The notes under the pieces were generated by a model, which saw only the letters and a list, made by a program, of their open reading frames with translations, did no database searches and was not told where the DNA came from. From positions 1-7,963 of the forward strand of contig JAAZOO010000139.1 in the NCBI GenBank assembly GCA_012797715.1: 7,963 nt of DNA, in the 5' to 3' direction. The position numbers and the translations under genes were made by a program. Positions 1 through 6,810 of the stretch are shown here, piece by piece; the stretch's first letter is position 1; every line of letters starts with the position of its first letter. The stretch is from Geobacteraceae bacterium (GTDB lineage Bacteria > Desulfobacterota > Desulfuromonadia > Geobacterales > Geobacteraceae).

Positions 1-651
1 CTCCACGATATGCCCTTTGTCAAGGACAATGACCCGCTTGTGACAACTCTCAATCAGCCGCCTGTCGTGAGTTGCCACCACAACCGTGCTTCCTTTGATA
101 TTTGCTTCTTTCAGTATGGCAAGAGCCTGCTCCGTGGACGCCTCGTCCAGGTTTCCGGTCGGTTCGTCGGCAAGGAGAATCTTCGGTTCGTTCACCAGCG
201 CACGCGCCATGGCAACCCGCTGCTGCTCTCCACCGGACAGACGGAGAGGAGTCGTGTTGATTTTATGTTCGAGACCAACCTGTTTGAGGAGATGATAGAC
301 GCGCTTATTGATATCCTTCTTGCTCCACCCCAAGACCTCGAGGGTTAGTGCCACGTTCTCAAGGACCGTCCTGTTTGGGAGAAGCTTGAAATCCTGAAAA
401 ACCACTCCCACTTTCCTTCGCAGATAGGGAATCTGCGAAGGCGGGAGTTTGGTTATGTTCACGCCGTCAATCACAACCTGTCCCCGCGTCGGCTTGAGAG
501 CCCCATAGAGAAGCTTCATTAGGGTCGATTTTCCTGCACCGGACACTCCGGTAAGGAACACGAATTCACCCTTGTTCACTTTCAAGGTGATACCGCTCAA
601 TGCCGCTGCATCATGCTGATACGACAGAAAGACGTTATGCAATTCAATCAT
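1..651 (-). CDS. ftsE: Cell-division ABC transporter ATP-binding protein FtsE (C-terminal end outside window)
   Basis: FtsE is the cytoplasmic ATPase of FtsEX, which links the FtsZ ring to periplasmic cell-wall hydrolase activation. The window holds 217 codons from the ATG at 651; only the last few residues should be missing, since the family is about 220-230 aa. Visible motifs: Walker A GVSGAGKST (35-43), Q-loop Gln86 in FQDFKLL, ABC signature LSGGEQQR (138-145), Walker B ILLADEP (158-164) and switch His195 in ATHD. The FQDFKLL, RTVLENVAL and LEVLG stretches are characteristic of FtsE rather than of the related LolD/MacB ATPases. A GGAG lies 9 nt before the start. The gene is 113 nt downstream of a small membrane-protein gene on the same strand. 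ftsX is expected just beyond position 1 but cannot be seen. The frame has no internal stop. Confidence 0.93.
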   Translation of the reverse strand, partial: MIELHNVFLSYQHDAAALSGITLKVNKGEFVFLTGVSGAGKSTLMKLLYGALKPTRGQVVIDGVNITKLPPSQIPYLRRKVGVVFQDFKLLPNRTVLENVALTLEVLGWSKKDINKRVYHLLKQVGLEHKINTTPLRLSGGEQQRVAMARALVNEPKILLADEPTGNLDEASTEQALAILKEANIKGSTVVVATHDRRLIESCHKRVIVLDKGHIVE

Positions 652-764
652 GGTGATGCGCTCCGCCGGTTGTTTCTTTCACATACAGGCGCAGACCGGT
701 GCCCGCGCTGAAGAAATCGCACAAGCGCCGCAACTAGGCTGCACCGACTCGTGCGAAACAGCGA

Positions 765-950
765 TCATGCCTGCATCATACCGGCAATCCACAGTGAATA
801 GAAAAGAAGAAAAGCAAGTCCCCACGGCACGGCTGCCCGGCCTTTCAGCGTGTTTCGCGCCGGAAACGAAAAGGAAAGAAAGCCGCAGAACCCAAGGACC
901 CAACCCCAGAAGCCGATTTCACAAAAAAGCGCCCAAATCTCGCGTGACAC
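765..950 (-). CDS. Small two-helix membrane protein, function unknown
   Basis: A 61-aa frame starts at a GTG (950-948) with an excellent ribosome site, AGAGGAG about 6 nt upstream, and ends at TGA 767-765. It consists of a first hydrophobic helix (about residues 5-29, rich in Trp, Phe and Gly), a short basic loop (PARNTLKGRA, about 30-39) and a second hydrophobic helix (about 40-61, ending in GMMQA). The basic loop between two helices suggests a hairpin with the loop in the cytoplasm and both ends outside. It overlaps the 3' end of the glycosyltransferase gene by 32 nt in another frame, which suggests translational coupling. I have an unverified impression that similar short proteins follow this glycosyltransferase in other deltaproteobacteria. 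A role near the lipid-linked sugar donor is only inference from position. A chance frame is possible, but the ribosome site and helix pattern argue against it. Confidence 0.66.
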   Translation of the reverse strand: MSREIWALFCEIGFWGWVLGFCGFLSFSFPARNTLKGRAAVPWGLAFLLFYSLWIAGMMQA

Positions 951-1713
951 GCCGCACTCCTCTTCCCGCAATCCTCCTCAGAATGGACCCTGCTTTCAGC
1001 TTCCATACCATGACAACCGCCTCGCGGACAATCCTTTTCGACATTTTGGAGGTTCCGGCATGGCGATCGATAAAGATGATGGGGACCTCTCCGATGCGAA
1101 ATCCTTTTTCCATGCAGAGAAAATTCATTTCGATCTGGAAAGAGTAGCCGTCGGAACGCATCTTTTCCAGGTCTATCGACTCCAGAACGTTCCGGCGAAA
1201 ACACTTGAAACCGCTGGTACAGTCGGATACCCGCAATCCGGTGATAACGCGCGTATACACGGACGCGAAGTAACTCAGGAGGAGTCTCCTGATCGGCCAG
1301 TTGACTACGCTGACGCCGTTCAGGTAGCGGGATCCAATCACGAGATCGTATGTTTCGGCCTTCTCGAGCAGGTCCGGAATGCATTTCGGATCGTGGGAAA
1401 AGTCGGCGTCCATCTCGATGATGTATCGCGCCCCTGCAGAAAGGGCTATCCTGAAGCCTTCGCGGTACGCAGATCCGAGTCCCAGCTTGCCCTTGCGGCG
1501 GTGCAGGAGGATTCGACGTTCCTTTTCGGCCATTGCCTGTACAACGTCCCCCGTCCCGTCCGGGGAGTTGTCATCAACAACCAGAACACTAATCCTTTCA
1601 TCCTGGGCCAGAATCTCTGGGATCAGCCTGGCGATATTTCCCCGCTCATTGTATGTGGGGATTACAACGGTAACTTCCACTCGCGGCAACCTATACGATA
1701 GAGTCTCAGGCAT
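919..1713 (-). CDS. Family 2 glycosyltransferase, polyprenol-phosphate mannose synthase type
   Basis: This is a DPM1-like GT-A enzyme, expected to transfer a sugar (mannose or similar) from a nucleotide sugar to polyprenyl phosphate at the inner face of the membrane. From the ATG at 1713 it has 264 aa. Motifs: IPTYNERGN (18-26), DDNSPDGT (47-54), catalytic DAD (102-104) in MDADFSHDP, GSRY (127-130), the SGFKCFRR segment (167-174) and DRHAGTSKMS (216-225). No C-terminal membrane helices or GtrA-like domain follow, so it is the short, peripheral form. The start is uncertain. The ATG at 1713 has no clear ribosome site. A GTG at 1680 (253 aa, AGG 9 nt upstream) begins right at the conserved core. 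An ATG at 1770 has GAGGG upstream but adds an atypical leader. It is the first gene of a likely unit with the small membrane protein and ftsE. The actual acceptor and sugar are not known. Confidence 0.88.
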   Translation of the reverse strand: MPETLSYRLPRVEVTVVIPTYNERGNIARLIPEILAQDERISVLVVDDNSPDGTGDVVQAMAEKERRILLHRRKGKLGLGSAYREGFRIALSAGARYIIEMDADFSHDPKCIPDLLEKAETYDLVIGSRYLNGVSVVNWPIRRLLLSYFASVYTRVITGLRVSDCTSGFKCFRRNVLESIDLEKMRSDGYSFQIEMNFLCMEKGFRIGEVPIIFIDRHAGTSKMSKRIVREAVVMVWKLKAGSILRRIAGRGVRRVTRDLGAFL

Positions 1714-1956
1714 AGAACGGCAATCAATTAAGGAACACCGTGAAGGTGCACTCCGCTCTAGCACTGACATGCTGGCCCTCATGGGAAAGGAGGGACACGG
1801 CGCGCTACGGTCACTGAAAACTCCCCTGCCGGCGCATGAGCCGCCGCGGAGGGGAGTCACTGAACATCGAGACCACACACCACGCCATAGAGAAAGGGAA
1901 CGGGAAAACGTGGCTGATCCCTCTAAAAACTAAAGATATTTCAATGTATGCAAAAA
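1714..1956 (-). other. Leader of the glycosyltransferase gene with GC-rich hairpin
   Basis: This gene-free stretch lies between the candidate promoter and the glycosyltransferase start and would be a leader of about 240 nt. It holds an inverted repeat, ACTCCCCT (1820-1827) against AGGGGAGT (1850-1857). GC-rich inner bases can extend the stem around a CATGA loop. The hairpin is flanked by a 9-bp direct repeat, GTCACTGAA (1810-1818 and 1856-1864). No run of T follows on either strand, so it does not look like an intrinsic terminator. I recognise no riboswitch class. Frames running through here on both strands look like chance. Confidence 0.4.
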
Positions 1957-1985
1957 AGCATAAGATTTTTCCCCAACGAAGTCAA
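1957..1985 (-). promoter_or_regulatory. Candidate sigma-70 promoter for the glycosyltransferase-ftsE unit
   Basis: On the minus strand a -35 box TTGACT (1985-1980, 5/6 match) is followed by a 17-bp spacer and a -10 box TATGCT (1962-1957, 4/6 match). It lies just after the terminator of the tRNA-Asp/Val/Asp unit, as expected for a new transcription unit. The predicted start is near 1950. Confidence 0.5.
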
Positions 1986-2017
1986 GGGAAAGGGGGCAAG
2001 GAAGAGAGCCGCACCCT

Positions 2018-2052
2018 AATAAAAAAGGCCATGCGATCTGCATGACCTTTTC
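2018..2052 (-). terminator. Rho-independent terminator of the tRNA-Asp-Val-Asp unit
   Basis: The arms 2023-2034 and 2040-2051 form a 12-bp stem with one internal mismatch/wobble and a 5-nt loop. Read on the minus strand, the hairpin is followed at once by a run of T (2026-2021). It begins about 8 nt after the CCA end of the last tRNA, so it should end that transcript. Confidence 0.82.
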
Positions 2053-2058
2053 CGATTC

Positions 2059-2135
<77 letters not shown>

Positions 2136-2174
2136 CAGCGAATCTTGTTTTTCCGATAGTTCTCGGAGTTAAAA

Positions 2175-2250
2175 TGGTGGGCGAAACAGGGATCGAACCT
2201 GTGACATCCAGCTTGTAAGGCTGGCGCTCTCCCAGCTGAGCTATTCGCCC
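2175..2250 (-). tRNA. tRNA-Val (TAC)
   Basis: A 76-nt cloverleaf with acceptor stem GGGCGAA/TTCGCCC, discriminator A, encoded CCA (2177-2175), D-arm AGCTCAGCTGGGAGAGC and anticodon TAC in loop CTTACAA. It sits between the two tRNA-Asp copies, 6 nt from the upstream one and 39 nt from the downstream one. Confidence 0.97.
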
Positions 2251-2256
2251 GAAAAA

Positions 2257-2333
<77 letters not shown>

Positions 2334-2407
2334 GAGTCTATTCCAAAAATCCGTAACACCTCACGTTCTGAAGCTGTTTTCGAGAAAGCCAGGCAAACGG
2401 AGGCATA

Positions 2408-2436
2408 TATATAGCAAGGGGCATTTCGGGTGTCAA
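2408..2436 (-). promoter_or_regulatory. Strong sigma-70 promoter for the tRNA-Asp-Val-Asp unit
   Basis: A perfect -35 box TTGACA (2436-2431), a 17-bp spacer and a -10 box TATATA (2413-2408) lie upstream of the first tRNA-Asp on the minus strand. The bases after the -10 region are GC-rich (GCCTCCG), a discriminator type common at stringently controlled stable-RNA promoters. Predicted start is near 2401. Confidence 0.8.
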
Positions 2437-2439
2437 GCG

Positions 2440-2632
2440 ATTTTTGGCTAGCGGGATACCGGAAACGACCTCTATCAGTGCGCCGGTTCTGAATCATCGC
2501 ATCTCGGAATCATGGCATCCGTTCGCCTGAGCAATTTCAAAGGCTCTCGCACGATGTTCAACGTCTTTTCCAGCACCTCAGCCCCGTGGCATGCGCTGAT
2601 GATTCTACTACCCGTCAGCACCTCCGGATGAA
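2440..2632. other. Gene-free stretch between the tRNA promoter and the MITE-like element
   Basis: No supported gene is visible here. The minus-strand frame ending at 2475 stays open only by passing through the neighbouring palindrome. Its C-terminal part, with the segment HGAEVLEKT, has at best a faint resemblance to the region of Lon just before its ATPase domain. It may be further decayed lon sequence, but I cannot support that by eye. Confidence 0.3.
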
Positions 2633-2841
2633 TTGATCCTAAAACCGGCAGTTGGAGGTATCCGCAGAGAGCGACTCTGTCGTATTTCGTTGCTGCTCTT
2701 AGCGAAATTGAGCGGCCACAGCCGATACTGTCCGAACCCGAGGGGTGAGTGTATCGGCTGTAGTGAAATGAGCTTAGAGCAGCAGAAAGACGGCAATCGG
2801 AGAGAACGAAGGATGCCTCCAACTGCCGAATTTAGGTTGAT
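2633..2841. mobile_element. MITE-like element: 199-bp imperfect palindrome with 5-bp target duplication
   Basis: The element spans 2638-2836 and is flanked on both sides by TTGAT (2633-2637 and 2837-2841), in direct orientation and touching the ends exactly. The ends are CCTAAA (2638) and TTTAGG (2836). Inside them a perfect 13-bp inverted repeat, CGGCAGTTGGAGG (2646-2658 against 2816-2828), extends to 18 bp with one mismatch. An inner perfect 11-bp stem pairs 2718-2728 with 2751-2761 around a loop of 22 nt, and the sequence between stems is also partly complementary (for example GCTGCTCT against AGAGCAGC). No transposase fits inside, so it would be non-autonomous. CC-type ends with a 5-bp duplication would suit an IS1380-like or similar DDE transposase, but the family is a guess. 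The alternative is a long structured RNA. Confidence 0.72.
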
Positions 2842-2858
2842 AGAAAGCTAGGAAGATC

Positions 2859-3429
2859 TTAGTCGATGTCCAAAAAGTGGTAATTTCCGGCAACACCCCC
2901 CTTGGCCGACAGTGGCGACATGAGTCTCAGCTTCGTGATCTACCTGAGCCCCTTCTTTTCGGCCTCTTTGGACTACTTTCCCGCTGGGACTTTTCCCTCC
3001 GGATACAGAAGTTCCTGCCGGAAATCGCCTTTCGCGCCAAGTTCCTTCTGGTAAGGCCGTATCTGCCCGTTGAGGTAGTATTCCCTCCGCGATTTCTCCA
3101 TCTGCTTCTTGAGCGTGAATGGATACGTTTCTCTATCTGGAGGATTTCGATCTCGTACTCCATCGCCTCCAGCAGTCGCTCCAGCCGCTGAACAGGATCA
3201 ACCTTTGACAGAACCTCCCGGTTGCTCTCGATTTTCAGCGTGAGATTTTCGGCAATGGCATCGGCAAACCGATAAGGCCCCCGTATTGGGAAAATCCACG
3301 TGACGGTCTCCTGCGGCGCTTTTTCGCGAGGGCCGCAGCTGCATTGTTGCTGCGCATTGCCTCCTGAAAGGCAAGGTTGGACTTCTCCCTCCCGACGAAA
3401 AGAGGCACTACCACATGGTGAAAGACCAC
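2859..3429 (-). pseudogene. lon: Decayed, truncated lon (ATP-dependent protease La)
   Basis: Three frames together read as the N-terminal part of Lon. The first piece (3429-3376) is VVFHHVVVPLFVGREKS, the start of the Lon substrate-binding domain, without the initiator region. A gap of about 100 residues follows. The second piece (3277-3122, next frame) is PYRFADAIAENLTLKI to EIEILQIEKRI, the end of that domain and its helical bundle. The third (3110-2862, third frame) has QMEKSRREYYLNGQIRPYQ and QKELGAKGD, then TAG (2975-2973), EAEKKG, TAG (2942-2940), RLMSPLSAKGGVAGNY and TAA. The AAA+ module and the Ser-Lys protease domain are absent. It lies just behind clpX, the ancestral tig-clpP-clpX-lon order of many bacteria, but the clpX terminator now separates them. 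A MITE-like element begins 18 nt after the last recognisable piece. Clearly non-functional; a working lon elsewhere is possible. Confidence 0.85.
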
Positions 3430-3443
3430 TAAGTCCTATAAAG

Positions 3444-3479
3444 GCAAAAGAGGGAATCCTGCGGGATTCCCTCTTTTGC
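3444..3479 (-). terminator. Terminator of the tig-clpP-clpX operon
   Basis: A perfect 16-bp stem (3444-3459 with 3464-3479) encloses a 4-nt loop. It begins about 56 nt after the clpX stop codon. The descending arm on the minus strand is CTCTTTTGC, followed by CTTTAT, so the U-run is broken but present. The stem is also A-rich at its foot on the other side, so it could act in both directions. Confidence 0.75.
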
Positions 3480-3535
3480 TTTCGTCTATCACGATACTGC
3501 CTGCCATGAATCTATACGTTTCTCCCGTCCACCTG

Positions 3536-4789
3536 TCAGGCGGATTCCGCCACTCCCTCGTAAACAATTATCGGTTTTTCCTTGTTGTAGATAACATCCT
3601 CATGAATAACAACCTCCTTCACGAGTGATTGGGAGGGGATATCGTACATGACGTCAAGCATGGCGTTTTCCAGGATGGAACGGAGTCCGCGCGCTCCGGT
3701 TTTCCTCTTCAGCGCCTCGCGGGCTATCGCCACGAGGGAACCGTCGGTAAACTTCAGCTTCACGTGCTCCAGCTCAAAGAGTTTCTGGTACTGCTTCACC
3801 AGGGCGTTCTTGGGCTCTTTGAGTATCTGCACCATGGCCTCTTCATCAAGCTCGCTGAGAGTAGCGAGCACGGGAAGACGGCCGATGAATTCCGGGATGA
3901 AACCGAACCTGAGGAGGTCTTCCGGTGTCGCCTCGCAGAGAAGCTCCCCGGCCTTCTTCTCGATCTTTTTCTTCACGTCGGCGCCGAAACCGAGTGTCTT
4001 TACGCCGATCCTCTGTTGAATGATATTATCCAGCCCTGAAAATGCCCCCCCGCAGATGAAAAGAATATCCGTGGTATCCACTTTCAGGAATTCCTGCTGC
4101 GGGTGCTTGCGCCCTCCCTTGGGGGGGACACTGGCAATCGTTCCTTCGATTATCTTCAGGAGCGCCTGCTGCACACCCTCGCCGGAAACATCACGAGTGA
4201 TGGAAGGGGAATCGGACTTCCGTGCGATTTTGTCGATTTCATCAATGTAGATAATCCCTTTTTGCGCCCTTTCCACGTCATAATCGGCGGCCTGAAGCAG
4301 GTTAAGAATGATATTCTCAACGTCTTCACCCACATAGCCGGCTTCCGTGAGGTTCGTGGCATCAGCCATGGCGAACGGCACTTTGAGGATGCGGGCAAGT
4401 GTCTGTGCAAGCAGAGTCTTCCCGGATCCTGTGGGGCCGAGCAGAAGAATATTACTTTTCTGCATCTCCACATCGCCCGGCTTCTTTTCCATTTCAATCC
4501 GCTTGTAGTGGTTGTAGACAGCAACAGCCAGGATCTTCTTGGCACGCTCCTGACCGATGACGTACTCGTCCAGGACCTCCTTGATTGACTGGGGTTTGGG
4601 AAGGTTTTTCACGTCCGGACCCATGGCTTCTTCAAGCTTCGTCTCTTCCGCGATAATATCATTGCAGAGCTCGATACACTCATCGCAGATGTACACCGTC
4701 GGGCCGGCGATCAGCTTTTTCACCTCATCCTGGCTCTTGCCGCAGAACGAGCACGTAAGATTGTTTGATCTGTCATCCCGTCTGTTCAT
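3536..4789 (-). CDS. clpX: ClpX, ATP-dependent unfoldase subunit of ClpXP protease
   Basis: ClpX is the hexameric AAA+ unfoldase that recognises tagged substrates and feeds them into ClpP in the cytoplasm. The 417-aa product is full length. An N-terminal zinc-binding domain has Cys13, Cys16, Cys35 and Cys38. The AAA+ core shows Walker A GPTGSGKT (118-125), pore loop GYVG (151-154), Walker B IIYIDEID (179-186) and sensor-2 GARGLR (365-370). The ClpP-docking loop reads LGF (266-268) instead of the more usual IGF, a conservative change. The start ATG overlaps the clpP stop in an ATGA, and GGGAGG lies 6 nt upstream, so translation is probably coupled to clpP. It is the last gene of the operon and is followed by a strong hairpin and then the lon relic. 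Confidence 0.98.
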   Translation of the reverse strand: MNRRDDRSNNLTCSFCGKSQDEVKKLIAGPTVYICDECIELCNDIIAEETKLEEAMGPDVKNLPKPQSIKEVLDEYVIGQERAKKILAVAVYNHYKRIEMEKKPGDVEMQKSNILLLGPTGSGKTLLAQTLARILKVPFAMADATNLTEAGYVGEDVENIILNLLQAADYDVERAQKGIIYIDEIDKIARKSDSPSITRDVSGEGVQQALLKIIEGTIASVPPKGGRKHPQQEFLKVDTTDILFICGGAFSGLDNIIQQRIGVKTLGFGADVKKKIEKKAGELLCEATPEDLLRFGFIPEFIGRLPVLATLSELDEEAMVQILKEPKNALVKQYQKLFELEHVKLKFTDGSLVAIAREALKRKTGARGLRSILENAMLDVMYDIPSQSLVKEVVIHEDVIYNKEKPIIVYEGVAESA

Positions 4790-5385
4790 GAAGGTCCTCC
4801 CGCAATGACATTCCTCGTGATTATGTCATCAATGATACCATAGCTTTTCGCTTCTTCACCAGACATAAAGTAGTCACGCTCGGTATCACTGGAAACCTTT
4901 TCAAAGGGCTGCCCGGAGTGTTCGGCGAGTATCTGGTTGAGGGTCTGCTTCATCCGCAGAATTTCCTGGGCATGAATATGGATATCAGTCGCCTGCCCCT
5001 GATAACCGCCCATGGGCTGGTGAATCATAATCCTCGAGTTTGTCAGGCTGAATCTTTTACCCTTTTCGCCTGATGCAAGGAGCAACGCAGCCATGGAGGC
5101 GGCCTGACCGACACAGATGGTTGAAACGGGAGCCTTGATGTACCTCATGGTGTCGTAAATGGCCATGCCCGACGTTACCACGCCGCCCGGTGAGTTTATG
5201 TACAAATGGATATCCTTGTCCGGGTCCTCCGCCTCAAGGAAAAGAAGTTGCGCTATCACCAGGTTCGCCATGTGATCATCTATTGAGCCGCCGAGAAAGA
5301 CGATACGGTCCTTCAGAAGCCTTGAATAGATATCGTACGACCGTTCACCCCGTCCACTCTGTTCGACTACTATGGGTACCAGCAT
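4786..5385 (-). CDS. clpP: ClpP, ATP-dependent Clp protease proteolytic subunit
   Basis: ClpP forms the two-ring barrel that degrades proteins delivered by ClpX (or ClpA). The 199-aa product is of normal length. The catalytic triad is visible: Ser97 in GQAASMAA, His122 in IHQP and Asp171 in RDYFMS. The oxyanion-region sequence NSPGG (64-68) and the MIHQPMGG strand are conserved. The N-terminal MLVPIVVEQSGRGERSYDIY is the usual axial-loop start, so little or no propeptide is present. GGAGG lies 4 nt before the ATG. It starts 17 nt after tig and overlaps clpX by 4 nt, fitting one co-transcribed unit of chaperone, peptidase and unfoldase. Confidence 0.98.
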   Translation of the reverse strand: MLVPIVVEQSGRGERSYDIYSRLLKDRIVFLGGSIDDHMANLVIAQLLFLEAEDPDKDIHLYINSPGGVVTSGMAIYDTMRYIKAPVSTICVGQAASMAALLLASGEKGKRFSLTNSRIMIHQPMGGYQGQATDIHIHAQEILRMKQTLNQILAEHSGQPFEKVSSDTERDYFMSGEEAKSYGIIDDIITRNVIAGGPS

Positions 5386-5402
5386 ACCGCCTCCACATAC
5401 TG

Positions 5403-6710
5403 TTAGGGTTTCTCCGAAGGAGCTGCCACTTCGGTTATCTGTGCATTCTCCAGGAGAAAATCAATGGTCTTGTCCTCTCTGAGCTGCATGACCAGCGTAT
5501 CCTTTGCATATGGATTTCTCTCATACAGAGCCTGTATCGCCTCAAAATCCTTGTTGGCCTGAGCCGCGATGTCGCGCATCTTCTCTTCCAGAAAGGTTTC
5601 ATCGATCTGAATGCCTTCCTTATCGGCAACCGCGGCGAGAAGTAAAGAACCTTTTACCTGGCTTATCGCCACACTGCGGGCTTGGGTCCGTATCTGCTCT
5701 TCACTGGAGCCGATTTTCTCCAAGGTCAGATTCTTTGTCGCCAGATTGTTCTTCATATTCTCCACAAGGACCGAGAGCTGCTTCTCCACCAGAGCTTCGG
5801 GCACCTCGAAATCATGCTTCTCAATGAGGGCCTTGACAATCCTGTCCCGGACCTCATTGGTGATCTTCTGTTTTTCCTCAGACGCGAAAACCTCCGCAAT
5901 TTTCTCTTTCAACTGTTCCATTGTTTCGTACGGGCCGAACATCCGGGCAAAGTCATCGTCCAGGTTCGGGAGTTCCTTTTCCTTGATCTCCTTCAGGGAA
6001 ACCTCGAAGGTAACCGGCTTTCCCGCCAGCTCTGCAGAGCCATAGTCTGCAGGAAAAGTGACCCCGATTTCGCGGGTTTCACCTCTGGACATGCCGATTA
6101 CCTGTTCTTCGAAACCGGGAACAAATTGCTTCGAACCAAGTTGCAGGACATAATCAACAGCGGAGCCGTGCTCAAACGGCACCCCGTCCAGGAACCCCTT
6201 GAAATCGATAACGACAAAGTCCCCATCAGCCGCAGGCCTGTCTTCTTCAACCACTTTCAGCTGCGCCATTCCGTTCTGAAGTTCTCTGATCCTACCCTCA
6301 ACGACCGCCTGATCAGGCGCAAACACCTGCTTCTCGACCTGAAGCCCCCGGTACTCCTTGAGCTCTATCTCTGGCACAATCTCGACGGTGACCGTGTATT
6401 TGAACGGCTCTCCCGATTTCAGGGGATCGCTTTCGAACTGGGGTTGAGACACCGGCACGATGCCAGTATCGGCAAGAGCCTTGGGATAGGAATCGTTCAC
6501 CAGGTTCTTGATGACATCGACTTCTATTCTTTCACTGTAATACTTTTCGATAACAGGGCGTGGGACCTTTCCCTTTCTGAAACCCTTGATGGAAGCATTT
6601 TTACGGATATCTCCATAAACCTTCTCCATCTCACGGGAAACGCGTTCAGACGGGATCTCAAGCGTAATCTTCCTTTTTACTGGGCTGACATTCTCAACGT
6701 TTACAAGCAT
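5403..6710 (-). CDS. tig: Trigger factor, ribosome-bound chaperone
   Basis: Trigger factor binds at the ribosomal exit tunnel and holds nascent chains, with peptidyl-prolyl isomerase activity. The 435-aa product matches the usual length. The N-terminal ribosome-docking signature GFRKGKVPRPVIEKYY spans residues 43-58. An FKBP-type domain lies at about 155-245, with GDFVVIDFKGFLDG, FVPGFEEQVIGM and VTFEVSLKEIKEKELP. The helical C-terminal substrate-binding domain follows (about 250-425). The start ATG at 6710 is preceded by GAGG with a 7-nt gap and the protein begins with the typical MLVNVENVSPVKRKI. It is the first gene of the tig-clpP-clpX operon. A promoter-like sequence and a tRNA-Leu gene lie upstream. 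No unusual residue was seen. Confidence 0.98.
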   Translation of the reverse strand: MLVNVENVSPVKRKITLEIPSERVSREMEKVYGDIRKNASIKGFRKGKVPRPVIEKYYSERIEVDVIKNLVNDSYPKALADTGIVPVSQPQFESDPLKSGEPFKYTVTVEIVPEIELKEYRGLQVEKQVFAPDQAVVEGRIRELQNGMAQLKVVEEDRPAADGDFVVIDFKGFLDGVPFEHGSAVDYVLQLGSKQFVPGFEEQVIGMSRGETREIGVTFPADYGSAELAGKPVTFEVSLKEIKEKELPNLDDDFARMFGPYETMEQLKEKIAEVFASEEKQKITNEVRDRIVKALIEKHDFEVPEALVEKQLSVLVENMKNNLATKNLTLEKIGSSEEQIRTQARSVAISQVKGSLLLAAVADKEGIQIDETFLEEKMRDIAAQANKDFEAIQALYERNPYAKDTLVMQLREDKTIDFLLENAQITEVAAPSEKP

Positions 6711-6743
6711 GGAATAACCTCACTCACTGTTCATGTATAGGGA

Positions 6744-6771
6744 ATTATGGGAAAAAGCGAAGAAACGACAA
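6744..6771 (-). promoter_or_regulatory. Candidate sigma-70 promoter of tig-clpP-clpX
   Basis: On the minus strand TTGTCG (6771-6766) and CATAAT (6749-6744) are separated by 16 bp, between tRNA-Leu and tig. A second -10-like TATACA lies a few bases downstream. I saw no strong terminator between tRNA-Leu and tig, so some read-through from the tRNA into the operon is also possible. Confidence 0.45.
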
Positions 6772-6810
6772 CGGCTTTCCGGTAGGTTTGCCCGAGAAGG
6801 GACGGGTGAT

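Noticed and set aside
679..903. A 74-codon minus-strand frame overlapping the small membrane gene
   Set aside because: It has no convincing ribosome site, and its composition is less protein-like than the overlapping two-helix frame.
850..1701. A 283-codon plus-strand frame
   Set aside because: It is antisense to the glycosyltransferase, which carries all family motifs on the minus strand.
2475..2822. A 115-codon minus-strand frame
   Set aside because: It runs through the 199-bp palindrome and stays open by chance. No domain is recognisable.
2638..2836. Integron attC site or retron RNA
   Set aside because: The ends do not match the attC core sites, and no integrase or reverse transcriptase is encoded nearby.
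2633..2851. A 72-codon plus-strand frame inside the palindrome
   Set aside because: It covers almost exactly the inverted-repeat element and shows no protein features.
3629..4588. Several plus-strand frames of 120-160 codons
   Set aside because: They are shadows of clpX with no ribosome site or recognisable motif.
5682..6740. A 352-codon open frame on the plus strand
   Set aside because: It is antisense to tig, whose domains and ribosome site are clear. The plus-strand translation shows no recognisable domain.
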